From contig NZ_CP021850.1 in the NCBI RefSeq assembly GCF_002896855.1, positions 4,667,217 through 4,731,216 on the forward strand: a stretch of DNA of 64,000 bases, read 5' to 3'. How positions within the stretch are numbered: the stretch's first letter is position 1; every line of letters begins with the position of its first letter. Origin of the DNA: Clostridium thermosuccinogenes (lineage in GTDB: Bacteria; Bacillota; Clostridia; Acetivibrionales; DSM-5807). A program made the position numbers and the translations under genes. A model generated the notes under the pieces. That model saw only the letters and a list, made by a program, of their open reading frames with translations, had not been told where the DNA came from and did no database searches. Of the stretch, positions 46,453 to 54,306 are shown one piece after another.

Positions 46453-46659
46453 TCAATTTCCTTTATATTGGGGTTCTTCAAACTCCAGAGTCTGCACTCG
46501 CTGCTCCAGATCGTTGATGATCTTTTCAGTAACCGCCAGAGCTTCGTTATATACCGATCTGGTTTCTTCATTGCGGGCCTGGGATGAATAAATGCGTAAA
46601 GTGCCTTGTACGCCTTTTAATCCGGCCAATGTTTGTTTTATCTGTGAAGCTACTGTCAT
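46453..46659 (-). CDS. DUF1657 protein (first gene of spoVA-type operon)
   Basis: A 68-residue protein, MTVASQIKQTLAGLKGVQGT onward, ending LEFEEPQYKGN. The ATG at 46659 is supported by ACGGAGGT upstream; the longer frame to 46710 lacks a ribosome site. It is a paralogue of the operon's last gene. Small, helical and without membrane segments. A sigma-G-like promoter lies just upstream, consistent with late forespore expression. Confidence 0.87.
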   Translation of the reverse strand: MTVASQIKQTLAGLKGVQGTLRIYSSQARNEETRSVYNEALAVTEKIINDLEQRVQTLEFEEPQYKGN

Positions 46660-46690
46660 AAAATTACCTCCGTTTTCATGTATTATTTTT

Positions 46691-46721
46691 TCGAATGGGA
46701 CTGATTTCATTCATAAATTCA
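46691..46721 (-). promoter_or_regulatory. Possible sigma-G promoter of the spoVA-type operon
   Basis: On the minus strand TGAATTT (46721-46715), a 17-bp spacer and CATTCGA (46697-46691) approximate the sigma-G consensus (GNATR, 17-18 bp, CATNNTA). The position fits a leader of about 25 nt before the ribosome site. spoVA operons are known sigma-G targets. Confidence 0.4.
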
Positions 46722-47008
46722 GGTTGTAATATTTGGAGGTCGACATAAGAAGTTATAAAATCGTGTTTAAAGCCAAGCATAGGAGATTTCTTTCAGCTTT
46801 GAACATCTGATAAATCAAAATTTAACCTGCTGTGTCGGTATTTATGCTGCCGGAGTTTCAAAGTAAAGGTTTAGCACGCTTGCCTGTCTACATAAAGAGT
46901 AAATTACAGGAATGTTACAATTTTGCAAAACTGCGAACCTGCTGAAAAATATTCCAGTCTAATTAGTTGCAAAAGCAAATAACAGAAATATAAAGGGAGA
47001 TGAAAGGT

Positions 47009-48169
47009 ATGAAAAAAAGATTATTGATTTCAGTTGCTCTTACTCTTGTGTTAATGTTTACGGCTGTATTTTCCGCAGCTGCTTCCGCAAAAGTGAAGGC
47101 CACGGTGAAAGTGGACGGAGAAGTCATAACACTGGAGAAGGACTTGTTCGGTGAAAACGGAAGAATTCAGGTACCTTTGAACGGTGTATTTGAAAAGCTT
47201 AATGCGAAAGCAAGCTGGGATGAAAAAACAGACAAAATCATTATTGAAGATAATTATACGCAGATAGAGCTCGTTATAGGAGATAAAACCGCAACTATTC
47301 TGAGAAAATATGATTTTTCCGGAATTCCCGAAAAGGTAAATCTTGATGTTGCACCAATGAAAATTAACGGAACTGTTTATGTACCGGTCCGCTTCATTGC
47401 TGAAAGCCTTGGAGCAAAGGTAGGCTGGGAATCAAAAACTAAAACGGTTGTAATTGATACGGAGTATGATGTCATCCCCGTTGAAAAGCCAGCAGCTTAT
47501 GAGGTGCTGACATATGAAGATATTAAGGACAGCAAGGAACTGACAAGCTGGTATGATGCAAACTTTGAAAAAGAGGGAATATATTTCAAAACCGTAGGTA
47601 ATACAACCTATGTACTGGTAGCTTCCGGTGAAAAATCTACAGGAGGATACACCATTGAAGTTGACAGCGCCACTATTGTATCACCGGGTTATGCATACAT
47701 TACGGCAAAGGTGAAAAGTCCGGCTCCCGACGCTGATGTTATTACGGTGATAACTTATCCCCATGTACTGCTTAAAATAGTTGATGAAGGCATAAAAAAT
47801 GTGGATGGGGAAATTATTGATGATGCTAAGATGAAAAGAACAATAAAGGATATAGGTGAGGCAATCTCCGCAGAGGATGTAAAGAGGATAGCGCTTTATA
47901 ATTTGGACGGTAAGGAAATCAAGACTTACGATGAAGAAGATTTTCAAAAGCTGACAGATTATTATAACAACAGTGAGATCAGCGAGGACTTCTATATCAT
48001 GATGATTACGGGAAACAAAATGGTTATAACCCTTAAAGATGATACCACCATCTCATTCACAAGCTATGGTTCCAAAACCAATGTGGTGGCAAGTATCGTA
48101 TCAAAAGGCCAGTATGGATCCTACCATCTCGTGTGTCCTGAAATTGCTGAGATTCTGCTGGGTGAATAA
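47009..48169 (+). CDS. Secreted protein with copper-amine-oxidase-N (stalk) domain and PrcB-like domain
   Basis: A 386-residue exported protein. A signal peptide (MKKRLLISVALTLVLMFTAV, cleavage near AAASA) is followed by a copper-amine-oxidase N-terminal type stalk domain (about residues 30-150; IQVPLNGVFEKLNAKASWDE, NGTVYVPVRFIAESLGAKVG, WESKTKTVVID), common on Clostridia surface proteins. Residues ~165-245 (IYFKTVGNTTYVLVASGEKS, TGGYTIEVDSATI, VITVITYPHVLLKI) resemble the PrcB C-terminal domain, which modulates a protease complex in Treponema. The remaining C-terminus is unassigned. ATG 47009 is preferred because AAAGGGAG lies 9 nt upstream; ATG 47000 overlaps it. It is divergent from the spoVA operon. 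Confidence 0.8.
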   Translation: MKKRLLISVALTLVLMFTAVFSAAASAKVKATVKVDGEVITLEKDLFGENGRIQVPLNGVFEKLNAKASWDEKTDKIIIEDNYTQIELVIGDKTATILRKYDFSGIPEKVNLDVAPMKINGTVYVPVRFIAESLGAKVGWESKTKTVVIDTEYDVIPVEKPAAYEVLTYEDIKDSKELTSWYDANFEKEGIYFKTVGNTTYVLVASGEKSTGGYTIEVDSATIVSPGYAYITAKVKSPAPDADVITVITYPHVLLKIVDEGIKNVDGEIIDDAKMKRTIKDIGEAISAEDVKRIALYNLDGKEIKTYDEEDFQKLTDYYNNSEISEDFYIMMITGNKMVITLKDDTTISFTSYGSKTNVVASIVSKGQYGSYHLVCPEIAEILLGE

Positions 48170-48284
48170 TAGATAAAAAAGGAAAATCAGCAAAAGCTAA
48201 ATTTGCGTTGAAAAAATTTCAAACATTTATAGCACTGATAAAGGACAAGATAAATATGTGATTATATTTTTAGGAGGTATAGAG

Positions 48285-48686
48285 ATGAGTAGGAAGGATG
48301 ACCGGCGCAGCAGGGAAAAGTCGATTGATAGCACGGATGAGTTAAAAATGGCTAACGATCGAAGGATTGATGTTCTTCTTGACATACAAAACAAATATGT
48401 GCGTACGGAACGGCATTTGGAGCAAAATGCAGACATCACCGACCCTGAAAACCTGGAGCATGCTTTAGAACTTCAAAGAGAAAGAGAAAAGCGCATGGAA
48501 AATCTTAAAAATATAATTGCATATGGAAAACACGAAGAAGTGGATGAAAAAGAAAATCTAAAAAGAAATCTTGAGTTTACCGATGGTTATCTGAGGAATC
48601 ACTCCGACCATATGGAGGAAGAGACTTTAAGAAGAACCAAGGAAAAACAGGAACACAGGAGAGAGCAAATGGACTTTCTGGAATAA
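48285..48686 (+). CDS. Small highly charged helical protein of unknown function
   Basis: A 133-residue protein rich in Glu, Arg, Lys and Asp with heptad-like helices (ENLEHALELQREREKRMENL, LRRTKEKQEHRREQMDFLE). There is no signal peptide, membrane segment or recognised domain. ATG 48285 is chosen for the AGGAGGT lying 7 nt upstream; the frame is open nine codons earlier without a site. A terminator follows. The composition resembles small acid-rich cytosolic or spore-associated proteins, but no family can be named. Confidence 0.7.
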   Translation: MSRKDDRRSREKSIDSTDELKMANDRRIDVLLDIQNKYVRTERHLEQNADITDPENLEHALELQREREKRMENLKNIIAYGKHEEVDEKENLKRNLEFTDGYLRNHSDHMEEETLRRTKEKQEHRREQMDFLE

Positions 48687-48717
48687 ACATGGGATTTAAA
48701 TTTAAAATTGCAGGAAC

Positions 48718-48752
48718 AAACAGGCCCTTGAGCAATCATGGGCTTGTTTTGT
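48718..48752 (+). terminator. Intrinsic terminator after the charged protein gene
   Basis: AAACAGGCCC and GGGCTTGTTT form a 10-bp stem with one G-T pair around a 12-nt loop. The 3' arm ends in a T-rich tract. Confidence 0.75.
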
Positions 48753-48892
48753 GTTATTAACATTCGCTGGCTGCCGTAAATTGCTATTGTGCAGTTATAA
48801 TATAAGGAATTTTACATATGCATATAATATCCGGCGAATATAAATATTATGGCAGGTAAATCAAACAGGAAAGGCCGTACAAGGTGATTTGG

Positions 48893-49030
48893 ATGAAATA
48901 CATATACATATCGGATGATGATATGGATTGGCGCAAGGTTGAGGGCAACATCCTTGAGATAGATGGAAAGCGATATAGGATAGTAGGCTTTGAGCAAAAA
49001 ACCCATACCTGGGTTCTCGTGGAAGAGTGA
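48893..49030 (+). CDS. 45-residue conserved-looking small protein
   Basis: ATG 48893 to TGA 49028-49030 encodes MKYIYISDDDMDWRKVEGNI followed by LEIDGKRYRIVGFEQKTHTW and VLVEE. AAGGTG lies 7 nt upstream. The alternating hydrophobic pattern and compact beta-strand-like segments (KRYRIVGF, TWVLVEE) look like a folded mini-protein rather than a chance frame. The family is not recognised. It is isolated between terminators, so it probably has its own promoter. Confidence 0.6.
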   Translation: MKYIYISDDDMDWRKVEGNILEIDGKRYRIVGFEQKTHTWVLVEE

Positions 49031-49202
49031 CGGCATAAAATGCCCGTCTCAGGTCTTAATCTTAATGTCTGTATAAAAAATGGACAACTCCAGAAATTTT
49101 CCATATTTTCATAAACTTCTGTTACTTTTTCTTTTCTTGTTGGTAGATATACATCGTTGATTAATTTACAAATCATTGATTGTATGGAGGTAGAGAGAAT
49201 AT

Positions 49203-49751
49203 ATGAAGAAATTTGTTTGCTCGGTATGCGGATATGTACATGAAGGGGATGAACCACCAAAGAGCTGTCCACAGTGCAAGGCACCGGCTGAAAAGTTCTA
49301 TGAGCAGAAGGCAGAAAGCCGTCAGTGGGCTGATGAGCACAGAATTGGCGTAGCTAAGGATATAGATGCTGAGGTTCTTGAAGGCTTGAGAGCTAATTTC
49401 ATAGGAGAATGCACTGAGGTAGGAATGTACCTTGCAATGAGCCGTCAGGCGGACAGGGAAGGTTATCCTGAAGTTGCTGAGGCCTACAAGAGAATAGCCT
49501 TTGAAGAAGCAGAACATGCAGCAAAATTTGCAGAGCTTCTTGGAGAGGTAGTTTATCCTGACACCAAGAAAAACCTTGAACTCAGGGTGGAAGCAGAATT
49601 TGGAGCAACCCAGGGTAAAAAGGATCTGGCCACCAGAGCAAAGCAATTGAATTATGATGCTATCCACGATACAGTTCATGAAATGTGTAAGGACGAAGCA
49701 AGGCACGGAAAGGCTTTTGAGGGTCTCTTGAAGAGATATTTCGGAAAGTAA
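49203..49751 (+). CDS. Reverse rubrerythrin (rubredoxin domain at N-terminus)
   Basis: A 182-residue cytoplasmic non-heme iron protein. The N-terminal rubredoxin-like site is [20 protein letters not shown] followed by QCKAP (two CxxC pairs, residues ~6-27). The four-helix ferritin-like domain carries the di-iron ligands in [22 protein letters not shown] and the later VEAEFG and [11 protein letters not shown]. This reversed domain order is that of clostridial reverse rubrerythrins, which reduce hydrogen peroxide and oxygen with electrons from NADH via a flavoprotein. GGAGGTAG precedes ATG 49203. Single-gene unit with a strong terminator. A decayed copy of its 3' end lies 600 bp downstream. Confidence 0.93.
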   Translation: MKKFVCSVCGYVHEGDEPPKSCPQCKAPAEKFYEQKAESRQWADEHRIGVAKDIDAEVLEGLRANFIGECTEVGMYLAMSRQADREGYPEVAEAYKRIAFEEAEHAAKFAELLGEVVYPDTKKNLELRVEAEFGATQGKKDLATRAKQLNYDAIHDTVHEMCKDEARHGKAFEGLLKRYFGK

Positions 49752-49766
49752 TTACATATAAAATAT

Positions 49767-49806
49767 AGCCCCTGGCAGTTGGTAAAACAGCTGTCAGGGG
49801 CTTTTT
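49767..49806 (+). terminator. Strong terminator of reverse rubrerythrin
   Basis: AGCCCCTGGCAG pairs with CTGTCAGGGGCT (one mismatch) and runs into a T5 tract. Confidence 0.88.
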
Positions 49807-49875
49807 CACGTTCAAAAGTCTTAAGGAATGTTTTTTCATTTATATTGTGAGTTGGAAATTTTGTGTTAGAATTAA

Positions 49876-50264
49876 ATTGGCTACTGTTGTCATATCTTAT
49901 CAGATATTTATAATAATATAACCGTATGGACGCCATTTAGGTTAAAATATCCTGACGAATTAACAAAAGGATATGGAGGATTATATCATCATGAAAGTGG
50001 GAAAGTGGAAATAGAATTAGCGCTGAGAGAAGAAAATAAAAATGATTTTTGGATTCATCTTGAAAAAGCCAAAGCAATAAATTAAATGAAATTATTTTTG
50101 CTGAAGAAATAGAAAAACATAAAGAAGACATATTGTATAACTGGTATAAGGATAAAGAACATCAGGACATATCATCAAATAAATTAGTAACAATCGAGAG
50201 TACAATGAATTTTGTAGAAGATGCAACTAATTTTGTTGTTAGCAAATTAATCAATTGCGTATAA
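49876..50264 (+). pseudogene. Remnant of an unrecognised gene, broken by a frameshift and lacking a start
   Basis: A start-less open frame from 49876 reads ...NNITVWTPFRLKYPDELTKG and on to FWIHLEKAKAIN-stop at 50083. The -1 frame then continues as NKLNEIIFAEEIEKHKEDIL to TAA at 50262. Both halves have protein-like composition and join smoothly around 50076 if one base is added. No ribosome site or start codon is found at the left end. The family is not recognised. Very AT-rich. Confidence 0.45.
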
Positions 50265-50378
50265 TAAGCATTTTCAGAAATATCTATGTGATACGGGCTA
50301 CCTAAAAGTGGTTACGATTAGCATGCAAAATCCATATCAAATATGCTGTAATATCGCTAATTACCAATGAAGACTATA

Positions 50379-50457
50379 GACCAAGCACGACGCGGAAGGG
50401 CTTTTGATAGTCTTTAAAGAGATGTTTCGGAAAGTGATTACATATAAGATATGCCCT
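50379..50457 (+). pseudogene. Decayed duplicate of the reverse rubrerythrin 3' end
   Basis: The segment matches the last ~80 bp of the reverse rubrerythrin gene and the first bases of its terminator, with about 80% identity. Shared words include GGCTTTTGA, TTTCGGAAAGT and ATTACATATA. Frameshifting gaps make it non-coding. It shows a past duplication followed by deletion. Confidence 0.75.
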
Positions 50458-50553
50458 ATTACCTATTAAAAAATTTAGCGCTAGATGAAATGGAAAATTA
50501 CATATACATTTGATATAATTGGGTACTATAATTTACATAAATAGGGGGAATAT

Positions 50554-50691
50554 ATGCAAAACATGATTACCATTCAACATACTCAATCGATACATCATAC
50601 AAATGGCATGATTGGCTCATGGACAGACTGGGATTTATCCGAATGTTGCATATTGGTAGAATTATGTACAACAGAAATAATAATATACTAA
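50554..50691 (+). pseudogene. Truncated histidine phosphatase family N-terminus
   Basis: ATG 50554, preceded by TAGGGGGA, encodes MQNMITIQHTQSIHHTNGMI then GSWTDWDLSE before diverging into an unrelated 15-residue end and TAA at 50689. ITIQHTQS...NGMIGSWTDWDLSE corresponds to the N-terminus of Firmicutes histidine-phosphatase (phosphoglycerate-mutase-like) proteins, which are ~180-200 residues. Everything after about residue 30 is missing, so only a stump remains. Confidence 0.6.
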
Positions 50692-50708
50692 AAGAAAGGT
50701 TTTGTTTA

Positions 50709-51218
50709 ATGAAGATAATAGTTAGAGAAGCCACAGAAAAGGCTTCTAAAATAATTGCCTCGATAGGGGTTGCCTCATGGCAGGCTGCTTACCGGGGTAT
50801 AGTTTCTGATGAATATCTTAACTCGCTTTCTGTAGAGGGAAGAGAAAAGCACATAATAAACAGTATTGCAAACCCAACCAATAGGTTTGCAATTGCGGAA
50901 TTAGATGGAGAACCAGTAGGTATGATATGCTTTTATCCCCTAAGCAACGATGCACATGCAAAAAGAGAGTGGGAAATAAAAGCTCTTTATGTCCTTCCTC
51001 AGTATTGGAATAAGGGCATTGGAAGAACATTAATACAATATGCCTTTCAATATATGGTTGCAAACAAAGGGGAAGTTTGCAATTTGTGGGTATTGGCTGA
51101 TAATCAAAATGCAAGAAAATTCTATGAAAGAATGGGCATGTCATTTACAGGCAAAGAAAAAACTATAACAATTGACGATAGATGTCTTATCGAAGTCAAT
51201 TATCAGATTCATCTCTGA
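50709..51218 (+). CDS. GNAT-family N-acetyltransferase
   Basis: A 169-residue acetyl-CoA-dependent acyltransferase. The GNAT core is clear: AELDGEPVGMICFYPL, then IKALYVLPQYWNKGIGRTLI (acetyl-CoA-binding motif A, Q-x-x-x-K-G-I-G), and LWVLADNQNARKFYERMGM followed by GKEKTITIDDRCLIEVNY. ATG 50709 is chosen because AAGAAAGG lies 8 nt upstream; the frame extends to an ATG at 50619 through sequence that belongs to the histidine phosphatase stump. The substrate cannot be told from sequence. Confidence 0.88.
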   Translation: MKIIVREATEKASKIIASIGVASWQAAYRGIVSDEYLNSLSVEGREKHIINSIANPTNRFAIAELDGEPVGMICFYPLSNDAHAKREWEIKALYVLPQYWNKGIGRTLIQYAFQYMVANKGEVCNLWVLADNQNARKFYERMGMSFTGKEKTITIDDRCLIEVNYQIHL

Positions 51219-51287
51219 AATGATTACTTTATACTTTGTTGCGGCAATCTTTAGCTGCTTTTAATTTCATTCTGAAAGAAAAAATGA

Positions 51288-51293
51288 TACAAT
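51288..51293 (+). promoter_or_regulatory. Possible extended -10 promoter
   Basis: TGATACAAT (TACAAT at 51288-51293 with TG one base upstream) lies 45 bp before the start of the next gene. No good -35 is seen. Confidence 0.35.
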
Positions 51294-51337
51294 AGAAATA
51301 GTTGTATTTAAGCTGAGCATTTTAGGGGGGATACTTT

Positions 51338-51907
51338 ATGGGATGGATTAGAGAGAAAAAATGGGTGATAGGTTGTATAGCCATGGCTATTATTCTGTCT
51401 GTGTTTATAGTTAATAATATTGGAATATATAATCAAAACAACGCACTTAAGAAGGAAATAATAAGAAATATGAATGCTGAATGGTATCAACTATATCGTT
51501 TATCTGAAATTATAGATAAAAACTATATTAAGAATGATTTTCAGGATTCAGAAAAGTTTCAATTATATGTAAATCAAACATGCCACCATTTTTCATATGC
51601 AGGAGGATCAACTGAATTAACGGTAAATATGAGAAATTTTCTAGTACTGTCATACGACCCACTGTTTACTGACTTGTCTCTTGAGAAAGATCCTTTAAAT
51701 AAGGAAAAGGCGATAGAATTGCTTAAAGGCATGAATGACGAATTGATGTCAATCAGTAAAGACATAATTGATATGAAGGATAATGAAAAAGAAAAACTGT
51801 TAAATCCTAAAACGTCAAAATTTATAGAAGTTAATGCTCGAGTAAAAGAATTTGCTGATAAATATGCAAAAGCGGTATATGATTATTTTAGGCAATATGG
51901 AAAATAG
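51338..51907 (+). CDS. Single-pass membrane protein of unknown function
   Basis: A 189-residue protein. A positively charged N-terminus (MGWIREKKW) and one hydrophobic helix (VIGCIAMAIILSVFIVNNIG, residues ~10-29) indicate a signal anchor with the remainder outside. The outer part is mainly helical (EKAIELLKGMNDELMSISKD, RVKEFADKYAKAVYDYFRQY) with two nearby residues C/H (TCHHFSYAGG). No domain is recognised. TAGGGGGG precedes ATG 51338, and a perfect hairpin terminator follows. Confidence 0.72.
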   Translation: MGWIREKKWVIGCIAMAIILSVFIVNNIGIYNQNNALKKEIIRNMNAEWYQLYRLSEIIDKNYIKNDFQDSEKFQLYVNQTCHHFSYAGGSTELTVNMRNFLVLSYDPLFTDLSLEKDPLNKEKAIELLKGMNDELMSISKDIIDMKDNEKEKLLNPKTSKFIEVNARVKEFADKYAKAVYDYFRQYGK

Positions 51908-51986
51908 GCCTTGTCATGTTCTGCATGCTTAATTTTCATGTAAAAATTGCATGTAAAAAAAAGAAGCTCACTTTTCATATTATGCG

Positions 51987-52022
51987 AACCAAGAGGTTGA
52001 TCTTAAAATTACCTCTTGGTTT
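51987..52022 (+). terminator. Intrinsic terminator after the membrane protein gene
   Basis: A perfect 11-bp stem AACCAAGAGGT/ACCTCTTGGTT around a 13-nt loop, followed by TTGATTT. Confidence 0.8.
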
Positions 52023-52180
52023 GATTTATATTTATCAAGCTTTTGTTGATTTTAACAAAAGACAAATCTTCATGGAGCACCCTATGATTGTGCAGGCATC
52101 CGGATCCATTTCCTGATCCATTTTATGCTCAGGCCTCAGAGAATTTTTAAGTGCCTGCAAGTCTGGACATGGACTATAGC

Positions 52181-53125
52181 CTACAGGAGGCTTAAGAGGG
52201 CCATATACAAAGGTATGGATATAAGGCTGGCCATTGTGGTAACTGCCGTCATCACTGCAGCATATTTATAATCGGCATTGTAGTTTTCCGCAATTATAGA
52301 GGTCTGGGTCATGGCCGGCATGGCCGCCTGTATAACAAAAACCTTCTTCATGAGCAAAGGCATAGGAATCATAAAGGTCATGGCAAACACAAGCAGCGGA
52401 GCTACTATAAACCTTCCTGCCAATAAAACCACCATATCCTTGTCAACCTTTATTTCTTTTAGATTTACAGAATGAATTATTATACCGATAAACAGCATGG
52501 ATAGGGGAGTAGTCAGGTTGCCCAGGTATTTGCATGTGTCCAGTATGCTTTTGGGAAGGTGGATCTCCAGCAGTATTAAAACTATGGCCAGGAGAAATCC
52601 TGTAAGCGGGGGAGAGAATATCCGCTTGATATTGCTGCCTGTGAGCACTTTGCCGCCACTGTTTCCTGCATCCCTGCTTATGCCGTATACGCCTACTGTC
52701 CAGAAAAGGGTGGTGTTGGCTATATAATATAAAAGCACATAGGGAATGCTTATGTCGCCGAAAAGGGCCAGATTGACCGGAAGTCCTACGAATATGGTGT
52801 TGGATAAAGCAAACATTGAGCAAAACGTGCCTTTTCTGCCGTCAGGAATTTTTATCAGTTTTGATGCAGCTACTGCAATTAAATAGCATAATATCATTGA
52901 TGCAAAAGGGATCACCAGGCCGCTGCCGAGTTGAAGAAGTTCATCCTTGCTGTAATTGCTGACGAGGTTTGAAATCATGTATGCCGGCAGGGAGAGACTT
53001 ACCACAAGCTTTGAAAGGAGTTTCGAGGACTTGTCGTCAAACCAGCCTTTATGGCTCAGAAAATATCCTGTTGATATCATAAATATTATACTGAGCACAC
53101 CTTGTACCGCCTCTAGGAAAACCAC
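52181..53125 (-). CDS. AEC-family (auxin efflux carrier-like) transporter
   Basis: A 314-residue membrane protein with about ten hydrophobic segments, such as VLSIIFMISTGYFLSHKGWF, IPFASMILCYLIAVAASKLI and FIVAPLLVFAMTFMIPMPLL. The two-repeat layout with KLVVSLSLPAYMISNLVSNY near the start and VIQAAMPAMTQTSIIAENYN plus AVMTAVTTMASLISIPLYMA at the end is typical of AEC permeases, which export or import small organic acids. GTG 53125 is chosen because AGGTGGAG lies 6 nt upstream; a GTG four codons earlier overlaps that site. Substrate unknown. Confidence 0.9.
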   Translation of the reverse strand: MVFLEAVQGVLSIIFMISTGYFLSHKGWFDDKSSKLLSKLVVSLSLPAYMISNLVSNYSKDELLQLGSGLVIPFASMILCYLIAVAASKLIKIPDGRKGTFCSMFALSNTIFVGLPVNLALFGDISIPYVLLYYIANTTLFWTVGVYGISRDAGNSGGKVLTGSNIKRIFSPPLTGFLLAIVLILLEIHLPKSILDTCKYLGNLTTPLSMLFIGIIIHSVNLKEIKVDKDMVVLLAGRFIVAPLLVFAMTFMIPMPLLMKKVFVIQAAMPAMTQTSIIAENYNADYKYAAVMTAVTTMASLISIPLYMALLSLL

Positions 53126-53361
53126 CTCAAACTCCACCTTTCGAAAACATATTTTAAATAGTATAGCACACCAAGGCTAGGGGTGGTAGTCCCTGCTTTC
53201 TGATATCGGCAGCATATTGACGTTAAAGGGATTCATTACCGGGGTTATCGCCGCTTTGAAATCCAATCCAAATCTCTCAGGGTTCCGGAAATTTCCGAAC
53301 AATGCTCTTGATATAGAAGCGATCCAGGGAAGAATCTGAGGGATGCAAAGGATTTTTATGT

Positions 53362-53392
53362 AGCTGCTGGGTGTCAGGGTCACCCGGCAGCT
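53362..53392 (-). terminator. Probable terminator of the S4 gene
   Basis: AGCTGC-C-GGGTG and CACCC-A-GCAGCT form a stem of ~11 bp with one mismatch downstream of the S4 gene on the minus strand. The T-run is weak. The 53126-53423 gap holds nothing else convincing. Confidence 0.6.
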
Positions 53393-53423
53393 GTCGGAAA
53401 TTGAAAATTTTAGATATGGACCG

Positions 53424-54005
53424 TTAACGCCTTGAATAGAACTCCAGAACTTTGGATTCTTTCACCTCAATGGGTATTTCTTCTCTGCGCGGCAGTCTGG
53501 TCAGCTTTCCTGTAAAGTTTTCGGTGTCCTTTTCCAGATAATCCAGATTTATCGTGGTGTTTTTGAAATTATCTGCAAACATTTCTATGTCTCTGGACTT
53601 TTCTCTCAATGATATGCTTTCACCAACCTTGACTCTGTATGACGGGCGATCCAGCTTTTCACCGTTAACCCGTATATGGCCGTGTATTACCATCTGTCTC
53701 GCCTGCTTTAAGGTTGAGGCAAACCCCAGCCTGTATACTATGTTGTCCAGCCTTCTTTCAAGATTTTGAAGCAGTATTTCCCCGGAATTTCCTTTGGAGC
53801 GCAGTGCCTCCTCTACATATCTTCTGAACTGCTTTTCCAAGACGCCGTAGTACGCCTTTAGTTTTTGCTTCTCAAGAAGCTGCTCACCGTACTCCGATAA
53901 CTTTCTATGAACTTTTACCCCTCTTTTCAAGGCTTTTGGGTGGTTGAAAACATTTACACCAAGGTGCCGTGATAATTTAAATCGCGGAACTGTTGACCGG
54001 GCCAA
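53424..54005 (-). CDS. rpsD: 30S ribosomal protein S4, zinc-free paralogue
   Basis: A 193-residue S4 protein of the small ribosomal subunit. The N-terminus ([20 protein letters not shown]) lacks the zinc-binding cysteines of the C+ form. The S4 RNA-binding domain is clear: [52 protein letters not shown]. The C-terminus ends KVLEFYSRR. The start is TTG 54005 with AAGGAGG 7 nt upstream. It stands alone rather than in the alpha operon (rpsM-rpsK-rpsD-rpoA), which suggests an additional paralogue, as found in several Clostridia. It is divergent from the glucan synthase gene. Confidence 0.93.
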   Translation of the reverse strand: MARSTVPRFKLSRHLGVNVFNHPKALKRGVKVHRKLSEYGEQLLEKQKLKAYYGVLEKQFRRYVEEALRSKGNSGEILLQNLERRLDNIVYRLGFASTLKQARQMVIHGHIRVNGEKLDRPSYRVKVGESISLREKSRDIEMFADNFKNTTINLDYLEKDTENFTGKLTRLPRREEIPIEVKESKVLEFYSRR

Positions 54006-54306
54006 ATCAATTCCTCCTTAATGGTTTATATTCTCATAAACAAAACACAAATTTGTTCTGCTTTATTAATAGAGTTTGCCGATTGCTCCGTTGATATACT
54101 TCAATTTATTGTGTAATATAGCGCAAACTTTTAAGCAAAGAATATGTTATAAAAATAACTTTTTATACATTTCATTTAACCTGTGTAAATTCTTGCACAT
54201 ATGGGCAACCTAAATATTACACATAATTTATTGCTTAAGATGGCAAGGTATGAATTTATAATGTGTGCACTCTAAACAAATATTCAGGGAATGGTGATTT
54301 TTCTCA
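54006..54306. other. Divergent 301-bp intergenic region between S4 and the glucan synthase
   Basis: AT-rich with no gene. It must hold both promoters. A TATAAT at 54257-54262 points toward the synthase gene, but its nearest -35-like TTGCTT (54231-54236) is 20 bp away. No clear S4 leader structure was recognised by eye. Confidence 0.4.

Noticed and set aside
43242..46710. A transposon carrying the spoVA-type operon
   Set aside because: No terminal inverted repeats, transposase, resolvase or target duplication were found around it. Only the gene content resembles spoVA2mob.
53177..53383. 68-residue minus-strand frame between the AEC and S4 genes
   Set aside because: Its start falls inside the S4 terminator hairpin, it lacks a ribosome site and no family is recognisable.
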